DNA from: Psettodes erumei
Lineage: Eukaryota; Chordata; Actinopteri; Pleuronectiformes; Psettodidae
NCBI GenBank assembly: GCA_016785225.1
Contig: JAFBJZ010000675.1
Location: forward strand, 748,001 to 812,000
Reading direction: 5' to 3'
DNA length: 64,000 nucleotides
Part shown: positions 37,449 through 50,800 of the stretch, piece after piece
Position numbering within the stretch: the first letter of the stretch is position 1
Layout of the letters: each line of letters begins with the position of its first letter
Translations under genes and position numbers: made by a program
The notes under the pieces: model-generated
Seen by the model: the letters and a program-made list of their open reading frames with translations, nothing else
Database searches by the model: none
What the model was told of the DNA's origin: nothing

Positions 37449-37485
37449 GAGTCACAGCATGTGACCTCAGGCTACAACACCCAGA
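37449..37485 (+). CDS. aff2: aff2 37-nt exon, ESQHVTSGYNTQ
   Basis: The exon enters in phase 0 and leaves in phase 1 (…CAG A|gtaagt). It reads ESQHVTSGYNTQ, aligning with ESQHLTPGFTLQ of human AFF2. The split codon A+AG gives Lys with the next exon, matching the Lys that follows in human (TLQK). Confidence 0.88.
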
Positions 37486-37694
37486 GTAAGTTTCCCAGCA
37501 TCAACACTCACACACGAGCGTGGCGATAATTAACACTGGGTAGGGCATAAAGGCAATACCACCCAGAAGAAATGTGAGAAAAGCAGCTGATGTTCAAATA
37601 GATTCACAGCCACGGGAGGATGGGAGTCTGAAATCCTGGGCTTTTATCTTCCTGTGTTCATCCGAACAAGTAATCAGACAAACAGGGTTTCACG

Positions 37695-37725
<31 letters not shown>

Positions 37726-38739
37726 AGCTCGACTGCTTTGATTGATTGTGAACTCCATGGGATTTCTTATTAAAAAAACAACAAGGTCCGTAGAATCTGC
37801 CACTCTGCATTTAAATGCAGATCTTCATATGGACTAAATTGTTCTGCTACCATCCATAACGGCACAGGCTGTTTGTCAGATGCTTCTGTTTGAACCAGCA
37901 GCAGCAGTGTCAAAAATAGTTCAATGACAAAATAATATTATAAATTCTTTTGGGCCTGACTTTAAGATCCCATTTATCAACATGCGTGCATCTGATCACA
38001 GAGATGAGATAATGAGAACCTTCATCAGGTTCCTCAGGTGTGCAGTACCTGAACGTGTACCACTCCTGAGACCGACCTGAGTATCTTTCATAACACAACT
38101 CAGGAGTTGTGGGAGGCAAATTTTCATGTTTTCACATTCATGTCTTACAAATATCACTTCTATCATTTTCTTAAAGCAGTGCCAGCCCACATAACATTGT
38201 GTGACATACTGTATATACTGTACACGCAAGTAGTTGTGACTCTCAGCGCTGGCATCTGATAATCAAAAGAGCTTCATCTCCAAAGTTGGCGCTCCTTTGT
38301 TAACCCCCACCTTGTTGTGTTTTGAGCTGTTTGTGATGTATGTAACGCTGAAACATTTCCCCACTGGCAGGTTCTTCTCTCTGGTGTGAAAAGAAGAAAC
38401 ACAACAGACTAGAGTATAAAATGCAGTGAAAGATTTGGGTTCTGTAGAACCACTTGGAAAATAAATAATCAGCTCTCGTTTTTGTCAAGCAGCACATTTC
38501 ACGTTGAATGTTATTTTAAAAAGGACATTGTGCTTTTACCCAAACTGCTGTTACCAAAGCAAAGCAAAACACACTCACTGTTTTTCTAGCAGCAGAGAGG
38601 AGTGTCACGTTTTCCAGGGTGTCTGTAGTAATAGACATCAACAGCGATTTGAGTCTGGCTTCTTGTCACACACACTAATCAACACACACTACCCAAGACA
38701 CATGCACAACAGTGATACTTGAATGTCCTTGTGTTGCAG
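37486..38739 (+). other. intron, 1254 bp, with (CA)n at 37694-37719
   Basis: gtaagt to gtgttgcag. It contains a 26-nt CA run and otherwise unique sequence. Confidence 0.8.
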
Positions 38740-38800
38740 AGCGATGTAGTGTGTCAGCTAACAAGCCTGCTGCTAAACCACCAACCGCACCGCAGAAGTC
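38740..38800 (+). CDS. aff2: aff2 61-nt exon, RCSVSANKPAAKPPTAPQK
   Basis: The acceptor is ccttgtgttgcag and the donor is AGTC|gtaagtat. It enters in phase 1 and leaves in phase 2, and so joins both neighbours without breaking frame. It encodes K-RCSVSANKPAAKPPTAPQK-S, a basic, Pro/Ala-rich linker before MLEDDLK. The human linker at this place differs in sequence, so support comes from phase and splice sites rather than conservation. Confidence 0.82.
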
Positions 38801-41800
38801 GTAAGTATCTGTTTCTCCCTCGGAGACACTCACACACACACACCGAGCTCCAGGTGACATTAGGCTGGATTCTTGGATCAAATTCGCTGCTGGTGGGAGG
38901 AGAAATGATTGCATGGATCAGAGCAGGAAAAGCGCAGCTACATTAATTTAATGCGAGCCAGGAGCACATTGCAACATCCCTGGCTGCGGACCTCTCCACT
39001 TCACTCACAGTCAGAGCTTGACAGCGTTCGTGGCAGGATGAGAGTAGAAAAGGCAGAAGTCACGACCCTGATTTATCCTGTGTTTGACCACAGCAAGCCT
39101 AATGATTTTCGTTTTGCAGATGGACAGTTTGCAAATCACCTCCCCCACAATCATAGCTTAGTAACTGTAACTACACAGGCAGAGCCACAGCCGCTCCACG
39201 CTGTGTCTTTATGCTAAAAAAAAAACTAGCTTCCATCTGACATAAGTACAACACATTATTTCCAAGCTCGGGGAGCATTATTTGCCGTGGGGTCAAAGGC
39301 GAGAGAACTGTCCGACCCGCAACAGCACATCATACGACACATGCTGTGGATTATTTTCCCACTGCTTGGAAGGTGGTCCCGGAGGCCAACATTAGCAGCA
39401 TGATTTCTCATGGATTTGGGAAAGCTGACAATCAACTAACCCCAGCCAAACTTGTTATCCAAAATACTGTTATATCAGCCAAACACAGTGGTAAGTCCTC
39501 ATTTTAAACGCCATCGGTCTTGTAACAACACGAGCACGGTGCATACTGTTTAAGAAGAGGGGGACGCTGTGTTACAGTCTTCACATGCATCATCAGCTGG
39601 TGAGGATGCTGACTGTTTTGTTGGAGAGAGTTTTTTAGCACCATGGGGATGTAACCATGCAGGTCGCGTTCGAGAGACTCTTTACAAGATTTACGAGGCT
39701 GCTGGAAACACTGAAAAAGCCAGAACCAACATTCTCAACCAACCCATGCTGCTGTCATTAGCTTAATTAGCTAGTTAGCAAGAGTTTTTTTTTTTTTTTA
39801 TTTCAGCCAGTAAAATGAAAAGCCTGCTTTTGTCTACTTCTCGTATGTTTTCAAAATCTTGGCAAGCGAAATTTTCCTGCTCTGTCTACAGTTAATTTAG
39901 CTTATTTTATGTGATATTTTCCTGATTTCAGTGTCTTTTTATCCTGCTTTTGCAGTAGAGCACAGTGTGTTATTCATACATTTGATGAAACCTAATAAAA
40001 TAAGGGGAGAAAATGTGACATCACATTTCAACAATCAAAAACAGGCTTTTGGAATTGAAGAAAGACAGTGGCAAAAAAGATGATGCAAAAATCTTGCAAG
40101 TAAAGATAAAGTCAATGTAGTCTTTAGTTAGCATAATTTCATCATTGATTAAACTTCCAGGTCGGCATGTAAACTCTAATTTCCTCCTCTGTGTGTATGT
40201 AGTTAAATAGTTAATTATATCTCCATTACGATGATGTTTGCTGGAGCTGTAGTGCTTTCTGTGGCTTATTACTCTATTTTGCTTCCAAAGCCGATAAGCC
40301 TATTTGTTTTGATTGCTATTGAATACCCTGAGGTGTATTTTTCCCATCATGTATTCATGCATAAATGCTGCTTTGTTTATTAGGGTGAAATAATTGTTAT
40401 TGGTTACAAACAATGCCTAGTTTACTGCAGCCATTAGGCTGTTCTCCGTCTTTACTGTGATGCTCAACAGCGTAAAATGTTCAGGATAATGAATAGGCCT
40501 ACGTCGTCTTATTCAAAAGTGATTTTCCCGTTCAGGCTAATTGCTATATTTTTTGGCTGAATGTTTACCATATCGGAACGTTACAGAAAACTCATCCAAC
40601 AGTAATCCCTCTCAAACAGGCTCCGTACATTAATGCCACATTAGGAGTAAATCTGAAAGATTTTTTTCGGGAGTTTTATTACGCTCTGACCCAGCTCGTA
40701 ATCTTCAACCAACTGCATGTATGTATATGTATAACAGAGCAGAGTAGTTTTTCTCAGTGAACTCCCTGTTGTCACTGAGCACTCAGAGTGAGCAAAAAAT
40801 TCCTTCTTTGGAATGCAGACATTTTAATACCTTGTTAAGTATTTCTATAGATTGCTGGATGGCTCAGCCACAAAGAAAACCTTCTAAAACAAAAGCCCTT
40901 AGTATCTCCAACAAGTAGGGACATGAGACGTTTAGCTCTACTCTGAACATAGGAAATTTCGCAATATTAAAAAAATATACATGTCCCCACATTAATGTCC
41001 AAAAATAACTTCAGACTGGCCAAGGATCATTTCAATGTACAAAATAGAAAAGGGCTGAACTGAAATGAATACGAAAAGAACAATATGTAAACAAAATTAG
41101 CAGGGTACTACACAAGTACCAGTTTTAATCATTTATAAGTTTCTTTTGATAATAGTTTAAGCCAAGTGAATGCAATGTAATATTGTAATGTAAATGATGA
41201 AACCATGAACACATTTTTACTTTCTAAGGTATTGAGGTGTAAACCACGATTAAGTTTTTTTTCAATTTAAACATTAAAACGCTGTGTTGTGTGTATGGCA
41301 ACATGAAAAATTATTACAGTGCATGTCAGAATCGTACATATCTACACTAGTGCTTCATGGAAACACAGACTGCAAGGATAAATAGAAAATGACAGACTTG
41401 CCAGAAGACCTCAGAAGTGTGTGTTCAAAGGTCTATGTTGTTCCAGACTGATACAGAATAATGAACTACAGTTGTGGTATTCAGCCCCTATCCAATTCCT
41501 TTAAGTTTTTGCATTTCTGTTTCTGGCACTTGCATCATTAGACCAGTGGTTCCTAACATTTTTGGCTTATGACTTCTTAAAACAAAGTTTCTACTTTCAA
41601 CCCCTTGTCACCAGTTGCATATGTCTTCTAGCCAATGCCAGTTCAATCAAAGACTGGTTTTCCCCATTGTTTTTATTTGAGTGCATTTTAGAGGGTAAAT
41701 TCTTGAGCAATTCACATAGAAAAAGCAAAGATCAGAAAAATGTCTGAAAAAGTAATCAGACATAATTTGGTGGAGCAGAAACCAGATTTTGGTTGGTTTT

Positions 41801-43469
41801 TTTTTGGGGGGGGTGCTTTACATTTCTTTTAATAATCTTGTGACCTCCCACATTTGTGTTGTGGCCTTGTTGACATCCCAACCATCTCACTGAGAACCAG
41901 TGCCTTTAGGTGATCTTGCACAAGCAGTGCAGCAATGACACCTTGGCACCAAACAGGAGTGAAGAAATGATAAATGAGAAGATAACATCGTGTTTCATGT
42001 TAAATGCATCAACATAAGAAGCAGAAAGGGACAGAAGAGGCTTTGGGCCAGTTTAAATATTTTAGTCTTGATTGTGGACAATAATACAGACATTGGCAGG
42101 AGGCTTGTTTGGCTCAAGAGTTTGTCCTGTGAGCCAGTGGAAAAAGATTTATGTGTGCATTTTGTTTTGCAGTCTGAGTTATGCATCTGAAATTCTCTTA
42201 CCAGCATACTGTTGAGCAATTAGTCATTAGCTGAGCTTGACTTTGATTTGGCTACAGAAATATTAACATCCTCACAGACAAACTCTGCGAGAAAGAAATA
42301 AAGTCTCCATTTTATATAGACAGCTAAGAGCATCAGCACCTTGTAGAAATTTGATGCTTTCTAAGCTCTACGTGTCACGGATGCTTTACTGCATAACTCA
42401 TTTATATCTGACTGCATCTGTCCTCATTGGTGCTTATTCTCTGTTGCATTTTATTCTTTTCCCCTCCATGCTCCCTTCCCTTCCCCTCTCTCCTCTCTCT
42501 CTTTCTCTTGATCCCCCTCTGTCTTCTCTTCCCCATCATTATCATCTCCATCTCACTCACTATCTCCCTCTCTCCATCTGTCCCCTTCTTATGAAATAAA
42601 ATATGAATCCATTATTCATTCGTTCAAACATATATATCATCGCTGTGTGTTGCACTGTGCCCCTTATCTGCAAAGCCTTTTCTTATTGTGCTTCGGTTAT
42701 TCACGACTCCTACGGTCCCATCTGAAAACACCACAACACTGGGAAGTGTTTTTTTAGTGGTGCGAGCGCTGACAAGAGAGGTTCGTGAGGCAGTAAAAAT
42801 CCCTTTAGGGGATTCTCCTGTCATAACAATAGCAGTGCCAGCTTAAAATAACAGTAGTTTGTGTGGTAGGTTTATATAAAGCAATAAAACACGAGAACTT
42901 GCGAATGCACAGCACATAAATACTGAATAATTGTGTGGTAAAGAGCAGCTGATGCTATAGGGAGGTCATGTTATCGATTGTGTCTTGAATGTCTTTTTCA
43001 TAACCTGTGTACATTTGCCTTGTTAGAATCTGATCCCTAGCTTCGGGAGAATGAAACAAACCCAACTAACAGAGTTCTTCTCGCAGTTAGAGGCCCCTAA
43101 AATATCCATGTACAGCCCAGAATGAGAGACCGATGTTGGCCGAGCACGTCCTCTCTGTTTCCAAGGAATTCTTGGCTGTAGGTCAGCAGTTGTCAGACAG
43201 AAAATTTCCAGGTGAAAAAACAATCTGGCTTCACTCTGCAAACTCTCAAAGCCGAACATCTGGTAAGCAGCAAAGTGCCCCATCCACTGTCCACCGCCAC
43301 ATTCCCCACCATGAACCACCAGCACTGCTTTTGCTCTGTAATTACTTCTTTTGCCAGAAAGGTTCTTCAAAGGGAATTGCAGATCACGACTTGCCGTAGC
43401 CGACATAATAAAAGCAGACAGGAGGTCACGGCTTCAGTAACACGTGTTGCTTTGTCTGTCTCCGTGCAG
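38801..43469 (+). other. intron, 4669 bp
   Basis: gtaagt to ctgtctccgtgcag. It contains a hAT-like MITE at 41544-41902, a pyrimidine-rich stretch at 42460-42590 and otherwise unique sequence. No gene is seen. Confidence 0.8.
41544..41902. mobile_element. hAT-like MITE, CAGTGGTTC ends (candidate)
   Basis: It starts CAGTGGTTCCTAAC and its right end in reverse is CACTGGTTCTCAG, an imperfect inverted repeat. The interior reads ttttggcttatgac at left and cttgtgacctccca at right, as in vertebrate hAT non-autonomous elements that begin CAGTGGTTCTCAA. The 8-bp target duplication is poor (about 5 of 8). Confidence 0.5.
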
Positions 43470-43524
43470 GATGTTGGAGGATGACCTGAAGATCAGCAGT
43501 GATGAGGAAGAGGCCGAACAACAG
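43470..43524 (+). CDS. aff2: aff2 55-nt exon, MLEDDLKISSDEEEAEQQ
   Basis: The first base completes a Ser codon (TC+G), followed by 18 codons reading MLEDDLKISSDEEEAEQQ, then CAG|gtgagc in phase 0. MLEDDLKLSSDE is an invariant AFF block; the SSDEEE acidic cluster is a likely CK2 target. The tail DEEEAEQQ is closer to AFF3 (DEEENEQQ) than to human AFF2 (DEDDLEPV), as I recall them. Confidence 0.92.
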
Positions 43525-44694
43525 GTGAGCTCCCTCTGCCCACCCGTTCATTGCTCTGTGTATCATTTATTATACACATACTATCTCTCGCTCCAGCTTT
43601 TCCTCCATCTGGCCAGGAAATCATTCATCTATTCGCATGCATAACGTTAACTTCATTTGTGTCATCCATTCATGAAGGCACCCACTCACCATTCATCCCA
43701 CTTCTCATGTAGTACTTTCTAAGTTGTTCCATGCATCCAATCACTCTGAATCAGTTTTAATCTGGGGGAAAAAATCCCAATTTGATATTTAATTCTTCCA
43801 GTCTCAGGTGCTTTTCCACATTCACATCTATCTCCATTTGCCTCTTATTACTGGGAAATGTGTATTGCATGTTTTCTTATTCATAGCACACATGGCTGTT
43901 TGAAAAGTAAGAAATGCTTGTTAATAACCGCACTAACTTGAATGTACCCTGTTGGAAAGGAGGTTACTTTTTATTTGATTCATAGAGCAACTTTCTGCTA
44001 CTTGACTCCTGATTATTCTACCCCCACTTAAAACTTTTAAGGAGCACTGAGCAAACTGTTTCCATTCATGTGTCATGATACATCATCTGATATGCACCAC
44101 TGGTCGGATTTCCATCATGGAGGGATGATGCATCGTGCATGACACCAGAATAATTATCATTAGTTAATACAGTTTTTTAAAAAAGCTATTAAATTGAATG
44201 ATTAAAATGTAACTGTAACTAATATTATGCATTATAAAGCTAAGTGAAACACAAATTGAAAAAGATGAGGTTCCAAGTCAGTTTTTGACCTTGAAAACAT
44301 CAGCTGAAAACAACCTCATCACAAGGTCCATTTAGCAACCGCTCTGGAGCTTTCGATTAGATCACATGATCTTCCTCAGCAGATGGAGCTGACGAGTTCC
44401 CATGGAACTGGAGAAGTTTCAATTTCAAGGATTTTTTGATCTGCTTTAAAGCGGAGTTGCTAGAACAGCTAATAAATGTAGCTTGTGGTGAGATTGTTTT
44501 CTCAGCTGCTGTTTCCGTTTCCTTACTCTGTGTTTCGGTTATGACTTCAATTTGAAGTTTAAAATTGAATTAAAAGCTTTGAAATTGTCCTTTTTCTTAT
44601 GCTATCTCCTAATTCATGTGGTTTGGTACTTGAGCATTTGCACCTCTTTTTGTTGCTTTGTATCTCTCCATATTATTTTGCATGTTTTCACTTG

Positions 44695-44778
44695 TTTTGC
44701 ATCTCTGTGAAGTTGTTTCATGTCAATTTGGAGTCATTTCACATGTCTTTGTAGTCCTTTTGTATCCCTTTGTGGTTG
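44695..44778. repeat. 21-bp minisatellite, four units
   Basis: Four consecutive 21-bp units (starts 44695, 44716, 44737 and 44758) share the pattern TTTTGyATCTCTTTGTrGTyr with substitutions but no length change. Two to three more degenerate units precede it. Confidence 0.75.
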
Positions 44779-45914
44779 AGTGATTGACTTCAAAAAGGTT
44801 TTATAATGCATCATTTAAATGCTAATTTAATTAATCAAGTTGTTATTGCTTTTTTAAAACATTTATTAAATGACTACAATAAAACATTTTAAAAGACCAT
44901 AATAATTCTAATAACACATTATGGGGTCAAGAAACACCACGTATAGTAATTACAGGACAAAACGTTAACCTTTGTCAGGCCATGCTTACTACATCACTGG
45001 TCTGAGGTTGACACACCGAGGACAGATGATGCATCCTTGTTGCTTTTTATCCAGAGGGGGAGTCACAGCTCATTTCCTTCCACGTCCACTGACTGAGGTG
45101 GCTGGGTTTGTCACTGCAGGGCACCTTGCATATGAGTGATGCAGTTGTGCTGCTGTTCCTGTCGTGTCTTTCAGTATGAAAATTGGCACGGTGGCCCTCT
45201 CTCTGCTAATCATCATCATGCACTAATGATGCCAGAGAGATGAGTTCAAAGCAGTCGGTGGGGTTTGTGCTGCCGGCCCCTCCCCCACTCTGCAGACTGA
45301 TATCAGTGTTCATCAAAGAGTCCATGAGATATTTTCTGTTAATGAAAAGATAGCAGTTCCTCTTATTCCCTTTTAACTGGCCTTCTGATTGTATAATTAT
45401 CATGATGGCAGATATGATAATTATAAATGATGGCAGGTCATTTGTAGTGGTTTTAGTTATTATAATTATACTGAAAGTAGATCTGTTAATTACATATAGT
45501 CAGTGTGCATTCAGAATTGTAGCAAGTGGGTTCGTTAATCATAGTACTTATATATGATTACTCTTAGTATTTGGATGAATAGACAGGATGAAGAGGGACA
45601 CAATTATTTCGTCTCTATTATCTGCTCCATTACAATGCCTTTAACCCACCTTAAAGACCAAGTGAAACTTGTCTGAAGACTCATTGGAAACCCAGCGAGT
45701 ATATAAATTTATCCAATCAGATTAGTGATGCAACTAGCTAGCCCTGCCCATCATAAGAAGCCACACCTGACTGTTAGTTTATGGTTCAGAGCAACGTCAT
45801 CATATAGTAGGAGGTGAGTGGATGAGGTATGCCACACTCAAGAAGAAGAAGAAGATGAGAGCACATTTCATATAGAAAACAACTCCTGATGCATCACAAC
45901 AATTCAAATATAAT

Positions 45915-46421
45915 ATATGAAACAAACAAACAAACAAATAAAGTAAGCAGATACATGTATGGGTACATGTATGCATGGGCAGATTACAATGTACAATGAT
46001 GTGGATAATACATGTAGATTATACAGATAAATATAGACAAAATAAACCAGTGCGTAGCCTAAGAAAAGACTGTAAAAGAAATATGTTGAGTCGGCTTTTA
46101 AAAGAACTAAGTGTTGGGGCATGTTTAACATTGCTAGGAAGGGCATTCCATCATTTTGGAGCATGGTAGCAGAAAGCAGCTTCACCTGCTTTGCATCTTA
46201 CACGGGGGACAACAAAGAGGCGACTGGCTGAAGACTGCAGGATTCTTATTTGCTCACATGGCATGAGCAGTGCCGTGATATATTCAGGAACAAAACCATT
46301 TGGTGCTTTATAGACAGTTAAAATAAAATGAAAATCCATTCTGGTTACGATAGGAAAGCCAGTGCTTTGCAGAGTTTTTGTTGGAATTGGTTAGAATACA
46401 GGCAGCTGTGTTCTGGATAAG
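45915..46421 (-). pseudogene. 3' fragment of an L2-like LINE reverse transcriptase ORF
   Basis: The minus strand from 46421 reads LIQNTAACILT, then after a frame change RMDFHFILTVYKAPNGFVPEY, SSASRLFVVPRVRCKAGEAAF, APK-stop-WNALPSNVKHAPTLSSFK. This is the C-terminal end of L2/CR1-group ORF2 (family: LVQNAAARLLT, ILLLTYKALNG, APRLWNSLP, FKxxLKT). A frameshift near 46345 and a TGA at about 46151 show it is dead. It is strongly 5'-truncated. TTTG-repeat sequence near 45920-45940 probably marks the 3' tail. Confidence 0.8.
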
Positions 46422-47779
46422 CGTCAGTCATGACGCTTTTCAAATTAACCAGAAGGATTTATTTTAAAAGCCTCTCGTAACTTAACTCCACGAGCATATT
46501 GTGTATCATTCTGAAATGTGTCACATGACTTAACTTACATTGAACTATATTGTTAACTGTGTTTCTAAAGTAACTGCCCTAATCTGGAAGCGTGCTGACG
46601 TAGCAAGAAATAGGTCAAACAAACATTAGCGAACATGAACTTTTCAAGTGCAATTATTTATTATTTCTGCTTGAAACGCAATGGCAGTTAGTTTGGTTGA
46701 CCAGTCAGCCTGTTCACAACCTCCCTGAACATTGTGACAATGTTGTTGCATACAGTGTTATCATAACCAACACGGGTGCTACAAAAGTTACAAAAATATA
46801 ACGTTATAATTTATTATTTTTCTCCTTAAAAGAACATCTTCCACACTTTTGCACACTTCTGTGCAGCATTTCAATCTCGAGCACAGGTGGCCGCATACTG
46901 TACAGTGAATGAGCACAGTTTCGATCTCTGTACCACGCTTGGCAGCCTCGCTGTGATGACATGACTTTGGTATGCTGCACAGTCGCTGCACTGAGCGATC
47001 GTTTGTCAAAAAAGAAAAAAAAAAAAGTCAAAACAAATTAGCGCACACATCCGCCTGAAACCATACGTTCTTTGTTTTTGTTCATGTATATGTTCAACAG
47101 AATCATTTGATATTATGAGCCATGTAAAGAGGTGTTGGTAGGCATTATTTTGATCTTTGGACAGAGCCAGGCTGAGATCCAAACACAGACATCCTACTGT
47201 GAGACTGCTCTGGGAGCTCACGGCCAAGTGCAGCTTTATATGATAGGGTTGGCTAGTTGCCACAAATCACATCTGACTGCATACATTTTTTATATGCCCT
47301 TATGCTAAAGATGCGTCATCTAAAATATTTGAATCGAGAATCGTATTATATATGATGTATTTGGTATATGCCACTATGGTAACTATACAATTAACACAGG
47401 AACATAGGCTTAGGACTAAATGTTGAAGTGCTCTTATACATCGCCACCACACGTTCTGTATTTTCTATCTTGTCCATCTCTTTCATTTTGGATGACTGTG
47501 CAAGACAGAGATGGGGAGTGATTAGAAAAAACAGAGGGGAAAGTGAGAAAGAAAGAAGTGAATAGCTTAGTGGGACAAAGAGGTAGAGAGAAAGACAAAG
47601 ACAGACGAGGCGGGCCGATAACGCGGACAAGAAAGATGAAGAGAAAAGACGGAGCGAGAGCGCGGGAGATGAGAAGAGAGGCCAGGATGAAGTCTGTGGC
47701 ATTTTTCCCTGCATGCTGTTAACAGGCTTATAGCAAATGAGTGCATGGTGTATTATCAAGCTTTTATAGCCTAAAGTAA

Positions 47780-47781
<2 letters not shown>

Positions 47782-47814
<33 letters not shown>
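47782..47814. repeat. (CA)n microsatellite
   Basis: A pure 33-nt CA run. Confidence 0.95.
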
Positions 47815-47816
<2 letters not shown>

Positions 47817-50800
47817 TCATAATAAAATACAAATGTGCATGTATTACACCCATGCACCAATATACATATATATGCACATACAGACTTATCCTTATGTGCA
47901 TATATATGTATCCATGCAGACTTATACAAGCACTTATGCCAGCAACACATGTTAACACTCTGTCTCTGTAAAGCGCACACACACGCACACAGAGATACAC
48001 ACAGATGCACACTGTCATTAGTATGCTGTGGCACAGTGCTGTGAGGGCAGCAGGAGAGTATGATGAATATGTTTTTGGCACAGAGCAAAGAGACGGAGGA
48101 GGGGAGGGAATTGAAAGAAAGAGCAGAGGAAGGAGGGATGGTGGGAGAGGGGAAAAAGAGGAGAGGAAACAAGAGATACCCCCAAAAAGAGAGAGATGTT
48201 CCTAATGACTTTAGAAACTGACAGAAAAACAGCAACCCAATTACTGCTGCAGGACTGTCCTTTGTCTCTCTATCTCCCTGCATTTTTCTCTTTTCTCTCT
48301 GCGAGCCAGTGATGACAGATCACCTTGGTCAGAGCAAAGTCAAGCTTAAAAAGCGCTGTCTTTATATAAAAGTATAGTTGCAGCTGGTAAAAATGTGGCC
48401 ATGTCCACTGCACTCAGCAGCTAGCTGCAAAATTATTTATAAAGGTTTTCAGAGGTGTTCCCATACATGTACGTGTTTATAGAACATAAAACATTTAACC
48501 TGGAAAATATGTCACAGGAGGTCAGTTTTAGCTACAGGATACAGTGTTAAAGTCTAGTTAAAGGAACCCTGTGGAGTTTATGACCACTCATGACCTCTAT
48601 AGTGCAATATCTTCAAGACTGGCTTCCTCTTTTGTGTGTGCCTCATGCGTGCATGCATGCAACAAAGCACATACATACTCCCACTGATTCTACTGATCAA
48701 CAGTTGGTGGCAGTAATGCATGAAAAAGAAACGCAGTAATGCAGCATGCAAAGGCCTTGAAGAACACTGCAAGCGAGCAAACAGTGATCCAAACAACGCA
48801 GCTTCCAAACAGCCCGAGTTTCAACAGCTGAGCACTTGTAATGTGTTTTTTATTTTCATTAGCAGTAACTGATGATGTGGTGTAATCAGTGTGAACAGTA
48901 AACAATGAGGGTGATAACAATATGGCAAATTTAGAAACAGTAATGCTGCATTACATTGTTCCCTATGAACTTCATGTAGGTGAAGGGAATCTGAATCCTG
49001 TGCAGGAATGGTGGATTCCACCAGTAACAGTGAAAACAACTACACTGCAGAATGTAAAAACATTGAATTTATTTATTTGAAGTTACCATAACTTGATTCC
49101 ATAAAATCTTAAAAGGATTCTAATTTAAAATACATCGAATCTCCATCTGCTAAGAATGTTTCTTGGTCTTTAAGTGAACAGGGATGATTTTTTTCTTTTT
49201 TTACCAGTTCAATGGCAGCTTAACCGCTAAGCATCTAAAGCATATAGTTAACAAGCGACCTCAAAGCACAGTTTAGCTTGATTTAAATGTGAAGTCACAA
49301 AGATGTTTTAGAAATAAGGAAAATCTGAAAAGCAGAGCATCAGTGGATGTTTGTAAAGAGGACAAGGACATTAGGGCAAGGGTTAAAACACTAAAGATGA
49401 AGCACAGCTTTAATTAAAGAAACTCAAATCTGAATGTATTTTTTTTTTTGTTGGGAGTAATTATGCTTATTCTTGGCTGTGGTACTTTCTCAGTTTGCTT
49501 TATTGTCTGCCTAATCACCAGCTTTTGCTAGTTAATGGCATTGTTGGGGCAATGATTGAACTCAGGACTTGGCTGAGGTTGTATCCAGTTGTACGGGCGT
49601 CTGTATTACACACACAGTCAGATAATGTCTGACAGAGCACAGAAGGTTGTGTACAGTCCACTGCAAAAGTGCAGCTGAGAAAAAAAACAAAGCAAAGTGC
49701 AAAAGGCTACTAATCGACCTTGAAAAACAGATAACTCGTAACAGATGGCGAGATCAAGCTAGACGGTCAGCACAAACTGCAGCAAACAAGAGTGTTTGAG
49801 ATATAGAGAGGCATCGATCACTGGGTTCAAAGGGTTACTGAGTGAGTGGAGGGGTGAAAGTGACGACATGGGCTTAAAGGCAGGCGATAAAATGGAAAAA
49901 ATCTCCTATCTTGGCTGACATGTGCAAAGAAGAATGTGTTATTTTGTCTCATACTGAACATGAATAGTGACTGATGATATATGATTTTCCTCCTTTGGAG
50001 TATCTAACTCCAAAGATATAATACGATTTCTGAGCACTGCCAGATGCCAACAGGAGTGTAAAAGTCTGCAGCGAACTAACTGTGTTAAATCCAGCTGACA
50101 GCTGATGTGAAGATGCTAAAACTGGCGATATACAGTGTCTTTGTTTAGCACCGTAGTGAAAATCCAGTTGCTGCCACATTTTCAGGAGTGCAAGCTCTGC
50201 GCAAGAGTTGCATCAGGAAACTCTGGATTTTGAACCCGCTGTTCAGGTGTTAGGAATGCTTTATAGTAAGTCTCTCATGCAAAGTAAAGCGACACTGTAT
50301 AGACAAGCAAATAATTCATTCTTCAGTTACTCTCCATTATGATGCGGGGGTGTCTAAAGCCTCATTTGAACTTTATCGCCGGGCCTGTGATGTCTTGCAC
50401 CCACGTGAGGCAGAGGGAGGAGAGGATACGGAGATTTTACAAATAAACATAAATCAAACGCAGAGCGCTTTATGTCTATAAAGCTTTACGGTTTGAATTG
50501 TCCTGCTTTTGGTAAAACAGCTTGTCCTCTTTGTCTGGAACAATACTTACAGCTGTGGAGGAGAATGTATGAATAAATACTGGTTAGGTTGTTCTTTATT
50601 TAAATCCAAGCAAAGCCACCAGCACGCTAAATATATTCACACATAGATCCTCTCCATGAGCCCTGCAAGTCTCCCAAAGCCAAAGATCTGAGCAGGTTTG
50701 TTGTTCTAGCCTGCAGCTACGCATCGATCTATCAGAAACTTCACTGGTCCAGTTAATCACCTTATTCCAAGAGAGAGAGAGAGAGAGAGAAACAACAAGC

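Noticed and set aside
47391..48283. Overlapping minus-strand frames of 100-170 codons
   Set aside because: Built from CA repeats and GA-rich sequence; Ser/Leu-rich low complexity only.
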